A stretch of 64,000 bases of DNA, from positions 49,663-113,662 of the forward strand of contig CALEDJ010000003.1 of assembly GCA_937951485.1 (NCBI GenBank). Direction: 5' to 3'. The notes under the pieces are model-generated. The model was given only the letters and a program-made list of their open reading frames with translations, was not told the DNA's origin and searched no databases. The DNA is from an uncultured bacterium (GTDB lineage: Bacteria; Hydrogenedentota; Hydrogenedentia; Hydrogenedentales; CAILVY01). A program made the position numbers and the translations under genes. How positions within the stretch are numbered: the first letter of the stretch is position 1; every line of letters begins with the position of its first letter. Below, in pieces: positions 21,793 to 31,609 of the stretch.

Positions 21793-24597
21793 TCACTCGT
21801 CATCAGCCGTTCTCCGGGAAGGGGAGCGTCCGATGCCTTGAACAGCGACAGGACGGCCATCCTGATAAACCAGGCGCGTGCTTACTTCCAGGGGAACGAG
21901 ACGGCCATCCTTCGTGACAACAACCACTTCATACTGGGTCGCTTTTCCTTCGGTCAGTTTGTACTGCATCATCATTCTGATTCTGTCCCGGGATTCCGGT
22001 GTGACGATATCAAAGATGCTTCGCCGCAGTGCTTCTTCCCGGGTATAACCGCCCAGCCGCTCCCCGGCCTTGTTGAGCGATAGAAATTTCCCGTCCAAGT
22101 CGGTGGTGAACACCACGTCATTGGCGTTTTCGAACAATTCGCGATAGCGCGCTTCCGCTTCCTGCAATGCCTGTTCCGCCTTTTTGCGTTCGGTCACATC
22201 CCGCGCCATTCCTCGGAATCCCGTTGGCTTCCCTTCGCTATCGAGGATGGGTGATATTGATACCTCCAGCGTCGCGAGCGAAGCATCCTTTCGCACGATC
22301 ACCCAGTCAACGAATTCCTTGTCCTGGCCGGTAGTGAACACTTCATTGTAAATGGCTTTGACACGCGCCCTGCTCTCATCGTCGGGGTAATACCTCCGAT
22401 AATTCATTCCCCGCAATTCTTCGGCGGTGTATCCGAAAATGCGGCAAAGCGCCTTGTTGAAAAATGTGAAGTTGCCTTTCAGATCGACCTCGTAATAGCC
22501 TTCCCGGATGTTATGCAGGATATCCCGATAGCGCTCTTCGCTTTCCCGGATCGCCTGCAGAGCGCGCTTGCGTTCCGTGATGTCGCTTACTATCACCTGC
22601 TGCGCCGGACGCCCGCCGAAAGCAATCATTGTCACGTGGACTTCCGCTGGAAACTCCTCGCCGTCGGCGCGCCTGAGCACGGTTTCGTAGCGGCGCGGAG
22701 ATTTGGAGGGAACGGTGTAACGGGACTGCGCATACGCGCGGAGCCGTTCCTTTTCGCGGTCCGCCACCACCGCCATGATGTCCTGCCCCAAAATGGATTC
22801 GACATTCGGGTAACGGAACATTTCCACTGTTGCCCGGTTGGCGAAGGCAACGCGCCCGTCCTGAAAAATGCACAGAGAGTGGGGAAACATTTCAACGAGT
22901 GTGCGGTATTTTTCCTCGCTTTCGCGCAGGGCAATCTCTGATTTCCTGCTCTCAGTGACGTCACGTATCACCGTCAGTATACGGGTGGTGATTCCATTTT
23001 CGAGCAGGGGTATCTTCCTGGTTTCGGTGTACACAACGCGGTCCCCGAGGCGGTTTATCTCTTCGGAGAGGAGCACTGAGCCGGTCTTGAAGACCTGTTC
23101 ATATTCATCTCGGACCTTCAGGGTCAGAAACGGGTATACGTCAAAAACGTTTTTCCCTTCCACCTCCGCATCGAGTTGCAGGGCTTTGTTCCACTCCAGA
23201 AGCGTCCGGTTGCAGAGCAGGATGCGATAGTCCCTGTCAATAAGGTGTACCGCTTCCACCATGTTATCCAGGGTGACGCGGGAGCGCGCCTCGCTTTCCC
23301 GCAGCGCCTTTTCCACGCGCAGTCGTTTCAACACTGCGGCGGCTTCATGCGCCATGATGTTGAGCGCCTCGAGGTTGAAATCGTCAAGTCCTCCGTTGGC
23401 GGCGGAGGCCACAGCCAGAACCCCGAATATTTCACCTCCTGAACGCAGGGCGGCGGCATAGACCCGCCCAAATCCATATTGCCGGAACAACGTTCTCTGG
23501 TCTGTCTCAACGGCTGCCATATCCACCGCGCCTTCGGAGGAAAAGACGGCACGCAGTGCATCTGCGGAAAGCGGTATTCGTGCCGCCTTTTGCGTAAACA
23601 CATCGGGCGCGCCCCTGCTTTTAAGAAGGAGGGCTTCTTGTTTCTGCACCAGATAAACGAAGCCCGCATCCATGCCGTATATGCTCGTCACCCCGTCAAC
23701 AAGAAGTGTCAGCATTTCCTTCTCAGTGTGGCATTTGTTGAGTGAAAACAGCAGGCTGCGCATCTGTTCGGCTGTTCGCGCCAGCGCGATGATGATTTTT
23801 TCATTGTTGCGTTGTTCGGTCATGTCCTGGCCGATACTGGTCATCCCGATGATGTTCTGTTCCTCATCTCTGAGCAACGTATTGCTCCAGGCAATAATGC
23901 GCTGTTTGCCGTCGCGCACGAGCAGGGGCGTTTCGCAGTGACGGGCCGGCGCGCCTTTCAGCATGGCCTCGCTCAGGAAACCGCGGCGCAGGTCTTCGCG
24001 CATGTCGGCGGGGATACACACCTCGAACCAGTCGCGCCCGATGAGTTCTTCACGATGCCGGCGAGTAATTCCAAGGAAGCACTCATTGCAGAAAGTAATC
24101 CGTCCATTGCAGTCCAATTGGACAACCGGCAGATGCACCGTTTCCAATGTCTCGCGGAAACGTTGCTCGATAGTTTTGATCGTTTCCTGGGTGCGGTGCT
24201 GTTCCGTGATGTCCTGGAAGATTACTTGAATCACCTCTCCGCCGCTTTTTTCGTCCCACAGCAGGTAACAATCTACAAGCAACCAGCGATCATTGCCTTT
24301 CAGTGTCTTGAAATGCCACCGGCGCTTGTGCAGAAATCCCTTTTCTCGGATGGCCTTGCTCAGGGCACCCTCGGGGTCGACATAGGTGATCAGGTCGCCG
24401 ATTTTCTTGCCCGCGACGGCCTCCGGTTCCGGAAACATATCCTCCAATTCAAATACGCGCAAAGTCGCACGGTCCATGAACAATACTGTTCCATCGAAGG
24501 CAAAACGGTATATGCCGATATCCGCGAACTCCATGGCTTCCTGGCGAATATGCTCGAAGGATTCACGCCGCGGAATTAATCTTTCCCCGTGGTTCAT
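21793..24597 (-). CDS. Multi-PAS/GAF sensor protein without an output domain
   Basis: The 934-residue cytoplasmic protein consists of repeated sensor modules: PAS (about 15-140), PAS (150-265), GAF (285-430, LLTLLVDGVTSIYGMDAGFVYLV), then four more PAS domains to the end. Junctions are the usual PAC ends (VIFQDITEQ, TVIRDVTESRKSE, VIVSDITERKRAL, MARDVTERKKAEQAL). The last PAS runs to GRPVAVQGIG and the frame then stops after RSPSRRTADDE, where a DITER-type coiled coil and a kinase would be expected. There is no H-box, HATPase, GGDEF or EAL domain. It may act through a partner, or its C-terminus may be lost. ATG 24597 has GGGGAG 6 nt upstream, and a strong promoter lies at 24662-24690. Confidence 0.85.
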   Translation of the reverse strand: MNHGERLIPRRESFEHIRQEAMEFADIGIYRFAFDGTVLFMDRATLRVFELEDMFPEPEAVAGKKIGDLITYVDPEGALSKAIREKGFLHKRRWHFKTLKGNDRWLLVDCYLLWDEKSGGEVIQVIFQDITEQHRTQETIKTIEQRFRETLETVHLPVVQLDCNGRITFCNECFLGITRRHREELIGRDWFEVCIPADMREDLRRGFLSEAMLKGAPARHCETPLLVRDGKQRIIAWSNTLLRDEEQNIIGMTSIGQDMTEQRNNEKIIIALARTAEQMRSLLFSLNKCHTEKEMLTLLVDGVTSIYGMDAGFVYLVQKQEALLLKSRGAPDVFTQKAARIPLSADALRAVFSSEGAVDMAAVETDQRTLFRQYGFGRVYAAALRSGGEIFGVLAVASAANGGLDDFNLEALNIMAHEAAAVLKRLRVEKALRESEARSRVTLDNMVEAVHLIDRDYRILLCNRTLLEWNKALQLDAEVEGKNVFDVYPFLTLKVRDEYEQVFKTGSVLLSEEINRLGDRVVYTETRKIPLLENGITTRILTVIRDVTESRKSEIALRESEEKYRTLVEMFPHSLCIFQDGRVAFANRATVEMFRYPNVESILGQDIMAVVADREKERLRAYAQSRYTVPSKSPRRYETVLRRADGEEFPAEVHVTMIAFGGRPAQQVIVSDITERKRALQAIRESEERYRDILHNIREGYYEVDLKGNFTFFNKALCRIFGYTAEELRGMNYRRYYPDDESRARVKAIYNEVFTTGQDKEFVDWVIVRKDASLATLEVSISPILDSEGKPTGFRGMARDVTERKKAEQALQEAEARYRELFENANDVVFTTDLDGKFLSLNKAGERLGGYTREEALRRSIFDIVTPESRDRIRMMMQYKLTEGKATQYEVVVVTKDGRLVPLEVSTRLVYQDGRPVAVQGIGRSPSRRTADDE

Positions 24598-24661
24598 GTC
24601 ATCTCCCCTGTTCATTGCGCCGCACCCCGTCATGAGAGCATGGTTGCCTTCATCAATATAT

Positions 24662-24690
24662 ATTATAATACATTTCCATCTGTTTGACAA
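24662..24690 (-). promoter_or_regulatory. Strong sigma-70-type promoter of the PAS/GAF gene
   Basis: On the minus strand, TTGTCA (24685-24690), a 17-nt spacer and a perfect TATAAT (24662-24667) sit in an AT-rich island about 65 nt before the gene. Confidence 0.75.
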
Positions 24691-24847
24691 AGGGTTTTTC
24701 CACGGAATCATCTGCCTTGCAAACGCCATCCGCGCCGTGCTAGTGCTATCGGAGGATGGGCGCGGCACAGGCAGGGCGCCGTGCCGGCGGTGACAGCGGC
24801 CTGTCCGTTGTGAGAAGAATCGTGCTGTGGGGCAGGGAGTTAAGCCT

Positions 24848-27800
24848 ATGACTCACGTGTGTTGCTGTTTATTGTTTGCCGCCGGTCTCGGGGCGGTGCA
24901 AGGCGATCGGATGGTTGACATCGCTGCGGCGTTCCGGGAAGCGCCGCGCAACTACTCGCCGGTTCCCATCTGGTGGTGGAGTGGCGACCGCGTGGAGAAG
25001 GACCGGATACGCCGGCAATTGGAACGCATGGCCGAAGGCGGGATATACAACGTAATTGTCCTGAATCTCGCGCCGTCCGGGCCGCTCTACGGCAGCGCCG
25101 CCGACGATCCGCCCTTTCTTACGGAGCAATGGTGGGAACTTTTCGGGTATGCGCTGGCCGAAGCGAAGCGGCTGGGCATGCGGATGTGGTTTTACGACCA
25201 ATTGGGCTTTTCCGGCGCGGGCCTGCAGGCGCGGATTGTGCGGGACCATCCGGAATTCCGCGGAATCGCGCTTCATCGCCTGTACAAGGATGTGGAAGGC
25301 CCGACGGAGGTCGTGCTTGAAACGCCGCCGGGCGGGGAAGCGCTGGCCGCATTTACCGCGTTGCGCGATACCACGAGGGAAACGCAGGCCGAACGCGCCA
25401 CCTGGATATGGGACAGGGCGGCCCCCGACGGTGTCCTCAAGCGGTATTTCAGGCGGAGTTTCGACTTGGATGCGGTACCGGACAAGGCCCGCATCCACAT
25501 CACGTGTGACAATGGCTACGCCCTTTTTGTCAATGGCGAGAAGGTTGGAGAGGAAAGCGTTTACGACGAAAGCGGCTGGCGACATGCCGAGAACTACGAT
25601 GTGACGGCGCATGTGCGAGCCGGCAGGAACGTCGTTGCGGTGATTGCCGAGAACCTTGGCGGCGCGGGCGGACTGCTTGTGGAGGTGCTTCTGGGCGAAG
25701 GCGACGGGCAGCAACGCCTCCTGAGCGACGCGGCCTACCGCGTCAGTGACGCCGAAGCGCCGGGGTGGACATTGCCGGATTTTGACGACAGCGCTTGGCA
25801 AAGCGCGCATGTTGTCGGCGCGCCGCCGTGTGCGCCGTGGGGCGCGGTTCACGGTCTGGCGATCGGTGCGGCGCCGTCATTGGGCACGCCGATTCGGCGG
25901 GTGCGCAATGTGTCGGACGCGATCGAGAACGGCGTGCTCCGCGTGGAAGCGCCGCCGGGCAAGGTGCGCGTCCAGTTGTTTTACACCCTGCCCGGCGGCT
26001 TTGATTACCAGAACCCGGAAGCCGGGGCGGCGTTGCTGGACATCGTGCACGGGGAGATGGAGCGCCGCTTCGGCGAGGAACTGGGCAAGGGCATTGCCGG
26101 GTCCTTTCAGGATGAATTCCCCGCCTTGCCGCGTTTTTCGCGCCGCATGCTGGGATATGATTTTGTTCAGCGGGCCGGATACGCTCTCAAGGAGTACTTG
26201 CCGGCGCTGTATGACGACGTGACGGACCATTTCGGCGACCCGCAGGGGCTGACAACCATCCAGGTACGTTGCGACGCCGCGGAAATCGCCGCCGCCTTCT
26301 GCGAGGAGGCATTTTTCATTCCGTTGTTCGCGTGGCATGAACGCCACAACATGATCTGCGGTTATGACCAGACCGTGCGTGACGCGGACCCCGTCCGGGG
26401 CGAGCGGTATTACCTCAAGTACTTCAAAACGATGCGTCATTTCGGCGCGCCCGGCAACGATATGGACGGCGACATCAAGCCGCACCAGTCCATCGCGGAT
26501 TTGTACGGGCGGCCGCGGGTGTGGATGGAGGCATTCCACTCCAGTGGGTGGGGGCAGACCATCGAGGAAACCGCCGTTTTGCTGCACCCGTGGGTGCTGT
26601 TCGGGGCGACGCTTTTCAATCCCCACGCCATCTACTATTCCATCCACGGTTCCTACTGGGAATGGGCGCCGCCCGATACCGGCTGGAGGCAACCCTATTT
26701 CGCGCATTACAAGGGCTTCGCCGATTACGTCTCACGGATCTGCTTTGCGCTTTCCCAAGGCGAACATGTGGTCGAAATCGCCGTGTTGCATCCCTCCACG
26801 ACGGTCCACGCCTTCATGGGCTTCGACGAACCCGACCCCGGCGCCACGGGAGCGGCCGACGCCTATTGGGAAATTCAGCGGTCTCTTCGTGAAAACCGGC
26901 TGGATTACATTATCCTGGACGAAGACAGCCTGCTGCAGGCCCGGGTCCGGCAGGGGATATTGGAAGCCGGGTCCGTGCGGATTCGGGTGCTGTTTCTGCC
27001 GGCGGCGCGGGTGTTGACCGGGAAGGCGCTGGAGAAAATCCTGGCGTTTCAGACCTCCGGCGGCTATGTGGTGATTGCGGGACCTGCGCCCGAAGCGCCC
27101 GGCGACCGCTATCTTGCCCTGCCGGAATTCCGGGAAATGTCGCGGGTGTTGCAGGAATCGGCGAGAAGCGTGACCGACCCCTCGGCGGCCGCCGAAATCC
27201 TGGCGGATATCATCCCGTTTCACAGATTCAAGGACGTCCCGCGCCTGCAACGCCGCATCGGCGACCGCGATCTCTATTTCCTGATCTCCGACGATGAGAC
27301 CCCCGCCGCCAGCCAGGCGCGCTTTACAATCAACCAGCGGAGACTTTACGAAACCGATGCGGCGCGCGGCGCGCGCCTTGAAGTGTTTTTTGGGGGCGAC
27401 AGCGTTCCGGAACTCTGGAACGCAGTGACCGGGGAAATCGTCCCGATTCTGAATTATCAGCGGAACGCCCCGCTTCCGGTCGAAGAAACGCCGGAACCGG
27501 CTGAAGACGAGGAAATCGAAACGGGTGTGCGCGTTTTTGTGGAACTGGACGCTACGCCGGCCCCGCTGGTGGCGTTGCGGCCCGCCACGCCGGAAGACCC
27601 CATCGCCCTTGAATCGGATTTGGAGATCACCTCGTGGGAACGCAGGGGCGATGCGGTGGTGCTGCGCGGCCGGCCGCGCGTGGACGCCACGGTGGAAACA
27701 CCCCCTGAGCATTATGCGCGGGTGGAATTGGCGGATGCGGTGTTTGAAGGGAAAGCGACCGCTTCGTCCCCGCTGCGCATGGAACTGCAAGGCCCGTTTG

Positions 27801-29722
27801 CGTGCCGCCTGGAACCGACCTGCGACAACCACGACGGGTGTTTTGCGTGGCCGCCGTCCGAAGGCCCCATCCCCGTGGAGACCCGCGCGTTCCGTTACCA
27901 TGCGGCAAACGACGGTGACGATAGTACCGCGTGGACGCGGCCGGATTTTGACGACGGCGACTGGGCGACGGCAATCGCGTCGTTTGGGCCGCGCGCGCAA
28001 TGGACTGGTCCGGTGACGCCGCCCGAAGGGACAGATTTCAACACGATGCCGCTGCCGGCACCGGATGAGAACGCCGTCTGGCAGGACGCGGTCTATTCAC
28101 TGCGGCTGGGCATCAACGAGGACCCTCTGTTTTCCAGCGCCTTGGGGGGTAAGGGCCGCATCCCGGATGAGTTTATTGACCTCGGCCACGTTCCCGGCGG
28201 GGCGGTCTATCGCGTGCGCGCCACCGTCATCCTGCCGCCGGAAACGCCCGGCGCGGAGAACGGACTGGAAGCCGTGTTGCGGGTGGGCAGCGCCGCGCGC
28301 AAGCGCGTGTTCCTGAACGGCCTGGAAGTGGCGCTGGCGGGGGGCGCGGCGAATATCCAGCGGGCGGCGGTGCGTCTGCTCCCCGGTGCGAACACGGTCG
28401 AGGCGCTGCTGTCGCGCGCAGAGCATGGGCGCCTGCGCTTCTTTTATCATTTTCTGCCGTCCGGCGCGGCGCCGCAAGACCCCGACTGGATTTGGAGTGT
28501 CGCGCCGCATCCGGGGGGGAAAACCCGCTTTGTCAAGCACTTTGACGTTCCGGGGGTGGTCCGGTCGGGGGCGATGGTCGTGGCGCTGGGCGATCTCCAC
28601 CGGATTCGCCTCAACGGGCGCCTGGTGGCGGACCAGGGCCATTTTGACCCCTATTTCACCAGCCGCGCCGAACGCTACGACATCACCGACTATTGCGTTC
28701 AGGGTGAAAATGTCCTGGAAATCGAGGCGCGCGACAACGGCCATCCCGTCGGCCTGCTGGTGGATGGCCTGGTGCACCTGGAAGACGGCGGCGAAGTGGT
28801 TTTCGTGTCGGACGAGTCATTCCTGACCACGGCGCCGGGCGGCGCGATGGACGACGGCGCGCCCGCGCGCATCCTTGCCGGTCCGGCCATGGGCTATATG
28901 GGCGACCCTGCGAACCTGCTGCTGCGGCCCCGGCCGCACCCGTTGCCGGAAGGCGGATGGCTTCTGGACCAGCCGTCGCCCGCGCCGCCGTTTGATGCGC
29001 TGGTCTACGCGGCGGACCCCACGCCGCCGGCGCCGGGCTGGTTCCGGTTCCTGCTGCCGCCAGGTGCCGTGGCGATGCATCTCCGCGCTGTGGGTGCGGC
29101 CATGCTGTTTGTGGATGGCGAGGCGGTGGCGCTGGAGGAGTCGGACGGGTCGGAGGAGTCGGACGGGTCGGATGGCGGGGATGTGGCGCGCAAGTTGCCT
29201 CCTGCGTTGAGGGCGGTGCTGCCGAATCCGGACCGTCCGCGGCGGGTGGCGGCGCTGCGTGTCGAGGGCGCGCCCGGGTTTGCTGCCGGCGCGGCCATTC
29301 AGGCCCCCATCACCTTTGAGATGGGGGAAGGCCGGATACCCTTGGGTTCGTGGGATGAACTCGGGTTGCCGCACTATTGCGGCGGGGTGGTGTATATCTG
29401 CGAGGTAACGCTGGACGCCGTGCCCAAAGGCCGCGCTTTGCTCGATTTGGGCCGGGTGCGCGGCAGCGCCGATGTGCAAGTCAATGGCGAGGCATGCGGC
29501 GAGCGCGCCTGGCACCCCTACCGCTTCGATTTGACACGGGCGCTCCGCGCCGGTGTGAACCGGGTTGAAATCCATGTCTTCAACACCCTGGGACCGCATT
29601 TTGATGTGGGGCATCCCAGCGCCCATGTTTTCGAGGGACATACAAAATCCGGGATATACGGGCCGGTGGTGCTGCACGTGAGGGATGCTGTGGAGATGAC
29701 ACTGGAAAAGAAAAAGGAATAG
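24848..29722 (+). CDS. Very large GH106-like (alpha-L-rhamnosidase-type) glycoside hydrolase
   Basis: A 1624-residue protein starting at ATG 24848 (GGGAG 8 nt upstream). The N-terminus (MTHVCCCLLFAAGLGAVQG) looks like a short signal peptide. The hydrolase part opens with PVPIWWWSGDRV, NVIVLNLAPSGPLYGS, DDPPFLTEQWWELF and MRMWFYDQLGFSGAGL, as in GH106-type rhamnosidases. Galactose-binding-like sandwiches are inserted or appended at residues about 185-285 (WIWDRAAP...LFVNGEKVG), 1213-1327 (WIWSVAPH...RLNGRLVAD) and 1512-1614. Residues about 1430-1446 are an EESDGS-type low-complexity tract made by an in-frame 9-nt repeat. The usual family length is about 1000-1200 residues. It probably degrades rhamnose-containing polysaccharide outside the cytoplasm. 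Confidence 0.75.
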   Translation: MTHVCCCLLFAAGLGAVQGDRMVDIAAAFREAPRNYSPVPIWWWSGDRVEKDRIRRQLERMAEGGIYNVIVLNLAPSGPLYGSAADDPPFLTEQWWELFGYALAEAKRLGMRMWFYDQLGFSGAGLQARIVRDHPEFRGIALHRLYKDVEGPTEVVLETPPGGEALAAFTALRDTTRETQAERATWIWDRAAPDGVLKRYFRRSFDLDAVPDKARIHITCDNGYALFVNGEKVGEESVYDESGWRHAENYDVTAHVRAGRNVVAVIAENLGGAGGLLVEVLLGEGDGQQRLLSDAAYRVSDAEAPGWTLPDFDDSAWQSAHVVGAPPCAPWGAVHGLAIGAAPSLGTPIRRVRNVSDAIENGVLRVEAPPGKVRVQLFYTLPGGFDYQNPEAGAALLDIVHGEMERRFGEELGKGIAGSFQDEFPALPRFSRRMLGYDFVQRAGYALKEYLPALYDDVTDHFGDPQGLTTIQVRCDAAEIAAAFCEEAFFIPLFAWHERHNMICGYDQTVRDADPVRGERYYLKYFKTMRHFGAPGNDMDGDIKPHQSIADLYGRPRVWMEAFHSSGWGQTIEETAVLLHPWVLFGATLFNPHAIYYSIHGSYWEWAPPDTGWRQPYFAHYKGFADYVSRICFALSQGEHVVEIAVLHPSTTVHAFMGFDEPDPGATGAADAYWEIQRSLRENRLDYIILDEDSLLQARVRQGILEAGSVRIRVLFLPAARVLTGKALEKILAFQTSGGYVVIAGPAPEAPGDRYLALPEFREMSRVLQESARSVTDPSAAAEILADIIPFHRFKDVPRLQRRIGDRDLYFLISDDETPAASQARFTINQRRLYETDAARGARLEVFFGGDSVPELWNAVTGEIVPILNYQRNAPLPVEETPEPAEDEEIETGVRVFVELDATPAPLVALRPATPEDPIALESDLEITSWERRGDAVVLRGRPRVDATVETPPEHYARVELADAVFEGKATASSPLRMELQGPFACRLEPTCDNHDGCFAWPPSEGPIPVETRAFRYHAANDGDDSTAWTRPDFDDGDWATAIASFGPRAQWTGPVTPPEGTDFNTMPLPAPDENAVWQDAVYSLRLGINEDPLFSSALGGKGRIPDEFIDLGHVPGGAVYRVRATVILPPETPGAENGLEAVLRVGSAARKRVFLNGLEVALAGGAANIQRAAVRLLPGANTVEALLSRAEHGRLRFFYHFLPSGAAPQDPDWIWSVAPHPGGKTRFVKHFDVPGVVRSGAMVVALGDLHRIRLNGRLVADQGHFDPYFTSRAERYDITDYCVQGENVLEIEARDNGHPVGLLVDGLVHLEDGGEVVFVSDESFLTTAPGGAMDDGAPARILAGPAMGYMGDPANLLLRPRPHPLPEGGWLLDQPSPAPPFDALVYAADPTPPAPGWFRFLLPPGAVAMHLRAVGAAMLFVDGEAVALEESDGSEESDGSDGGDVARKLPPALRAVLPNPDRPRRVAALRVEGAPGFAAGAAIQAPITFEMGEGRIPLGSWDELGLPHYCGGVVYICEVTLDAVPKGRALLDLGRVRGSADVQVNGEACGERAWHPYRFDLTRALRAGVNRVEIHVFNTLGPHFDVGHPSAHVFEGHTKSGIYGPVVLHVRDAVEMTLEKKKE

Positions 29723-29742
29723 CCCGGACGGAAAAACGCAAC

Positions 29743-29758
29743 GCAGGCGTCTCGCCTG
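29743..29758. repeat. GCAGGCGTCTCGCCTG palindrome
   Basis: A short palindromic intergenic unit. Relatives occur at 52066-52082 (inside a pseudopilin gene) and about 55482-55497. Confidence 0.55.
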
Positions 29759-29783
29759 AATAGAAACGAGATGATTGTCTATC

Positions 29784-30299
29784 ATGGCCAAAATCGCATT
29801 GTATGTGGCCAATTTGCCGAACCGCATGACGCTGAAGGCGATGCTGGAGGCGGAAGGGCATCAGATTACGGATGTTGATCCCGATTGTGTGATCGCGGAC
29901 ACGCCCGCGCGCGCTCTGGAACACGCGCGCCGCGTCCCGACGCTGGTGCTCGCCGCTGCTTCGGGCATCGCCGACGCGGTGCAGGCGATGCGGCAGGGCG
30001 TTTACGGTTATGTCTTCGTGCCGCTGCAGCCGGGCGAAGCCCCGCTGATGGTGCGCCGCGCCCTGCAGGACCGCGCCATGGCGGCCATGCGCCCGGCGGA
30101 AGCGCAGCAGGAAAACCTGACGCTGGCGGAAGCGGAGCGACGCTTTATTCTGGAAACGCTGCGCCGATGCAAGTACAACCAGGCGCGCGCCGCGCGCATG
30201 CTCGGCATCGGCCGCAATACGTTGTGGCGTAAACTCAAGCAAATGCGCCTGGGGCAGATGGAAGATGGGGACGCGGCCCCGGAAGACGGAGCGACCTGA
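29784..30299 (+). CDS. Receiver-like protein with Fis-type HTH (transcription regulator)
   Basis: A 171-residue protein. Residues about 1-100 have the strand/helix order of a response-regulator receiver (KIALYVANLPNRMTLKAMLEAEGH, VPTLVLAAASGIADAVQAMRQGVYGYVFVPLQPGE). They lack the N-terminal acidic pair and the KP lysine, so phosphorylation is unlikely. Residues about 118-155 are a Fis-family HTH (LAEAERRFILETLRRCKYNQARAARMLGIGRNTLWRKLKQM). ATG 29784 is chosen; TTG 29775 is the alternative. The stop TGA overlaps the ATG of the glycerol-1-phosphate dehydrogenase by 1 nt. It may regulate its own operon (inference). Confidence 0.8.
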   Translation: MAKIALYVANLPNRMTLKAMLEAEGHQITDVDPDCVIADTPARALEHARRVPTLVLAAASGIADAVQAMRQGVYGYVFVPLQPGEAPLMVRRALQDRAMAAMRPAEAQQENLTLAEAERRFILETLRRCKYNQARAARMLGIGRNTLWRKLKQMRLGQMEDGDAAPEDGAT

Positions 30300-31609
30300 T
30301 GGAGCGATTGGGTTGGCACAGTCTCGGCGCTTGCTTCGATTGCGCGTGCGGTGTGCGTCATGAACTGCCGGTGCGGGCGTGCCATATTGGTCCCGGGGCC
30401 GCGGAGCGGCTCGCGGCGTTTGCGCGTGACCAGTGCGGGCGCACGGCGCTGCTGGTTGCCGATGAAAACACGCGCAACGCCGCGGGGGACCGGGTGCAAC
30501 GCGCGCTGGCAGGGGCGGGGAAGCGGATTCTGGAGAAGACCTATCCGGCCGCGCCGTTCGAGGCGACCCTGGAGCGCGCGCAGGAAGTGGCGGCGGCGGG
30601 CCGGATTGCGGATTTTTATGTGGCGGTAGGGGCGGGCACGATCACGGACCTCGCCAAGTACGCCGGGACCGAGCAGAAGAAACCGGTGTTGTCGTATCCG
30701 ACGGCGGCGTCCATGAACGGCTACACGTCGGGCATCGTCGCGCTGAAAATACGCGGCCTCAAGCGGACCCAGCCCTGCCGTCCGGTTACGGGTGTCTTCG
30801 CGGACCCCGCCGTCGCCGCCACGGCGCCACCGCGCATGGTCGCGGCGGGCGTGGCGGATTTCCTGTCGAAATGTTCCTCCGCCGCCGACTGGCGGGCGGC
30901 GCATCTGCTGCGCGGCGATTACTACTGCCGGCGGCCGCGAGAGTTCAATGAGGGCATCCAGGAGCAAATCTTCGCGTCCGCCGCCGCCATCGGACGGGGC
31001 GAACCGGATGCCGTGAAATTGGTGCTGGAGGCGCTGACCCTTTCTGGTTTCGGCATGGTCATCGCCGGGTCGTCCGCGCCCGCCTCCGGCGGCGAACATC
31101 TTATTTCGCATTATCTCGACATGAAGCACGCGCTTTACGGAACGAAGAATGACCTGCATGGGGTTCAGGTGGGCGTCGGCACGGTGTATTGCCTTGGCCT
31201 GTGGGAAAAGGCGCTGGCGCTGGACCCCGCCGCCATTGACGCGGACGCCTGCATCGCCGCCCAGCCCGCGCCGCAAGCCGTGCGCGCGGCCGTCATGGCG
31301 GACTGGGGTCCGGAGGTCGGCGCGGAAGTCTGGGAACAATGGATGCAGAAGGCGCTGGATGCGGAGGGACTGCGGCGGGAAATCGAGCGTTTCCGCGCCA
31401 TGCTTCCGGAACTGCGGACCCTGCTGGCCGAGGATTTACAGCCCGCGGCGACGGTCGCACGGTGCATCGCAACGGCGGGCGGGCCGACCCGCCCGGAAGA
31501 CATGCAGGCGTCGGTTGACGAGTATTACAATGCGCTGCGGGGCGCGCGTTATCTGCGCAACCGGTTTACTGTGCTCGACCTCGCGGCGGAACTGATGCTG
31601 CCGCCATGA
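30299..31609 (+). CDS. egsA: Glycerol-1-phosphate dehydrogenase [NAD(P)+] (AraM/EgsA family)
   Basis: A 436-residue member of the iron-alcohol-dehydrogenase-like AraM/EgsA family, which reduces dihydroxyacetone phosphate to sn-glycerol-1-phosphate. Visible marks are the NAD-site VGAGTITDLAKYAG, YPTAASMNGYTSGIVAL, the metal-binding GVADFLSK, SGGEHLISHYLDM, and HGVQVGVGT. G1P is the archaeal lipid backbone. In Bacillus, AraM works with PcrB to make heptaprenylglyceryl phosphate. It is coupled to the regulator upstream (TGATG) and to the next gene (ATGA). The N-terminus has an extra CxC (ACFDCACG) of unknown meaning. The physiological product here is inferred from family. Confidence 0.85.
   Translation: MERLGWHSLGACFDCACGVRHELPVRACHIGPGAAERLAAFARDQCGRTALLVADENTRNAAGDRVQRALAGAGKRILEKTYPAAPFEATLERAQEVAAAGRIADFYVAVGAGTITDLAKYAGTEQKKPVLSYPTAASMNGYTSGIVALKIRGLKRTQPCRPVTGVFADPAVAATAPPRMVAAGVADFLSKCSSAADWRAAHLLRGDYYCRRPREFNEGIQEQIFASAAAIGRGEPDAVKLVLEALTLSGFGMVIAGSSAPASGGEHLISHYLDMKHALYGTKNDLHGVQVGVGTVYCLGLWEKALALDPAAIDADACIAAQPAPQAVRAAVMADWGPEVGAEVWEQWMQKALDAEGLRREIERFRAMLPELRTLLAEDLQPAATVARCIATAGGPTRPEDMQASVDEYYNALRGARYLRNRFTVLDLAAELMLPP

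Noticed and set aside
21793..24597. Histidine kinase annotation for the PAS/GAF protein
   Set aside because: No H-box, HATPase or other output domain is present in the frame.
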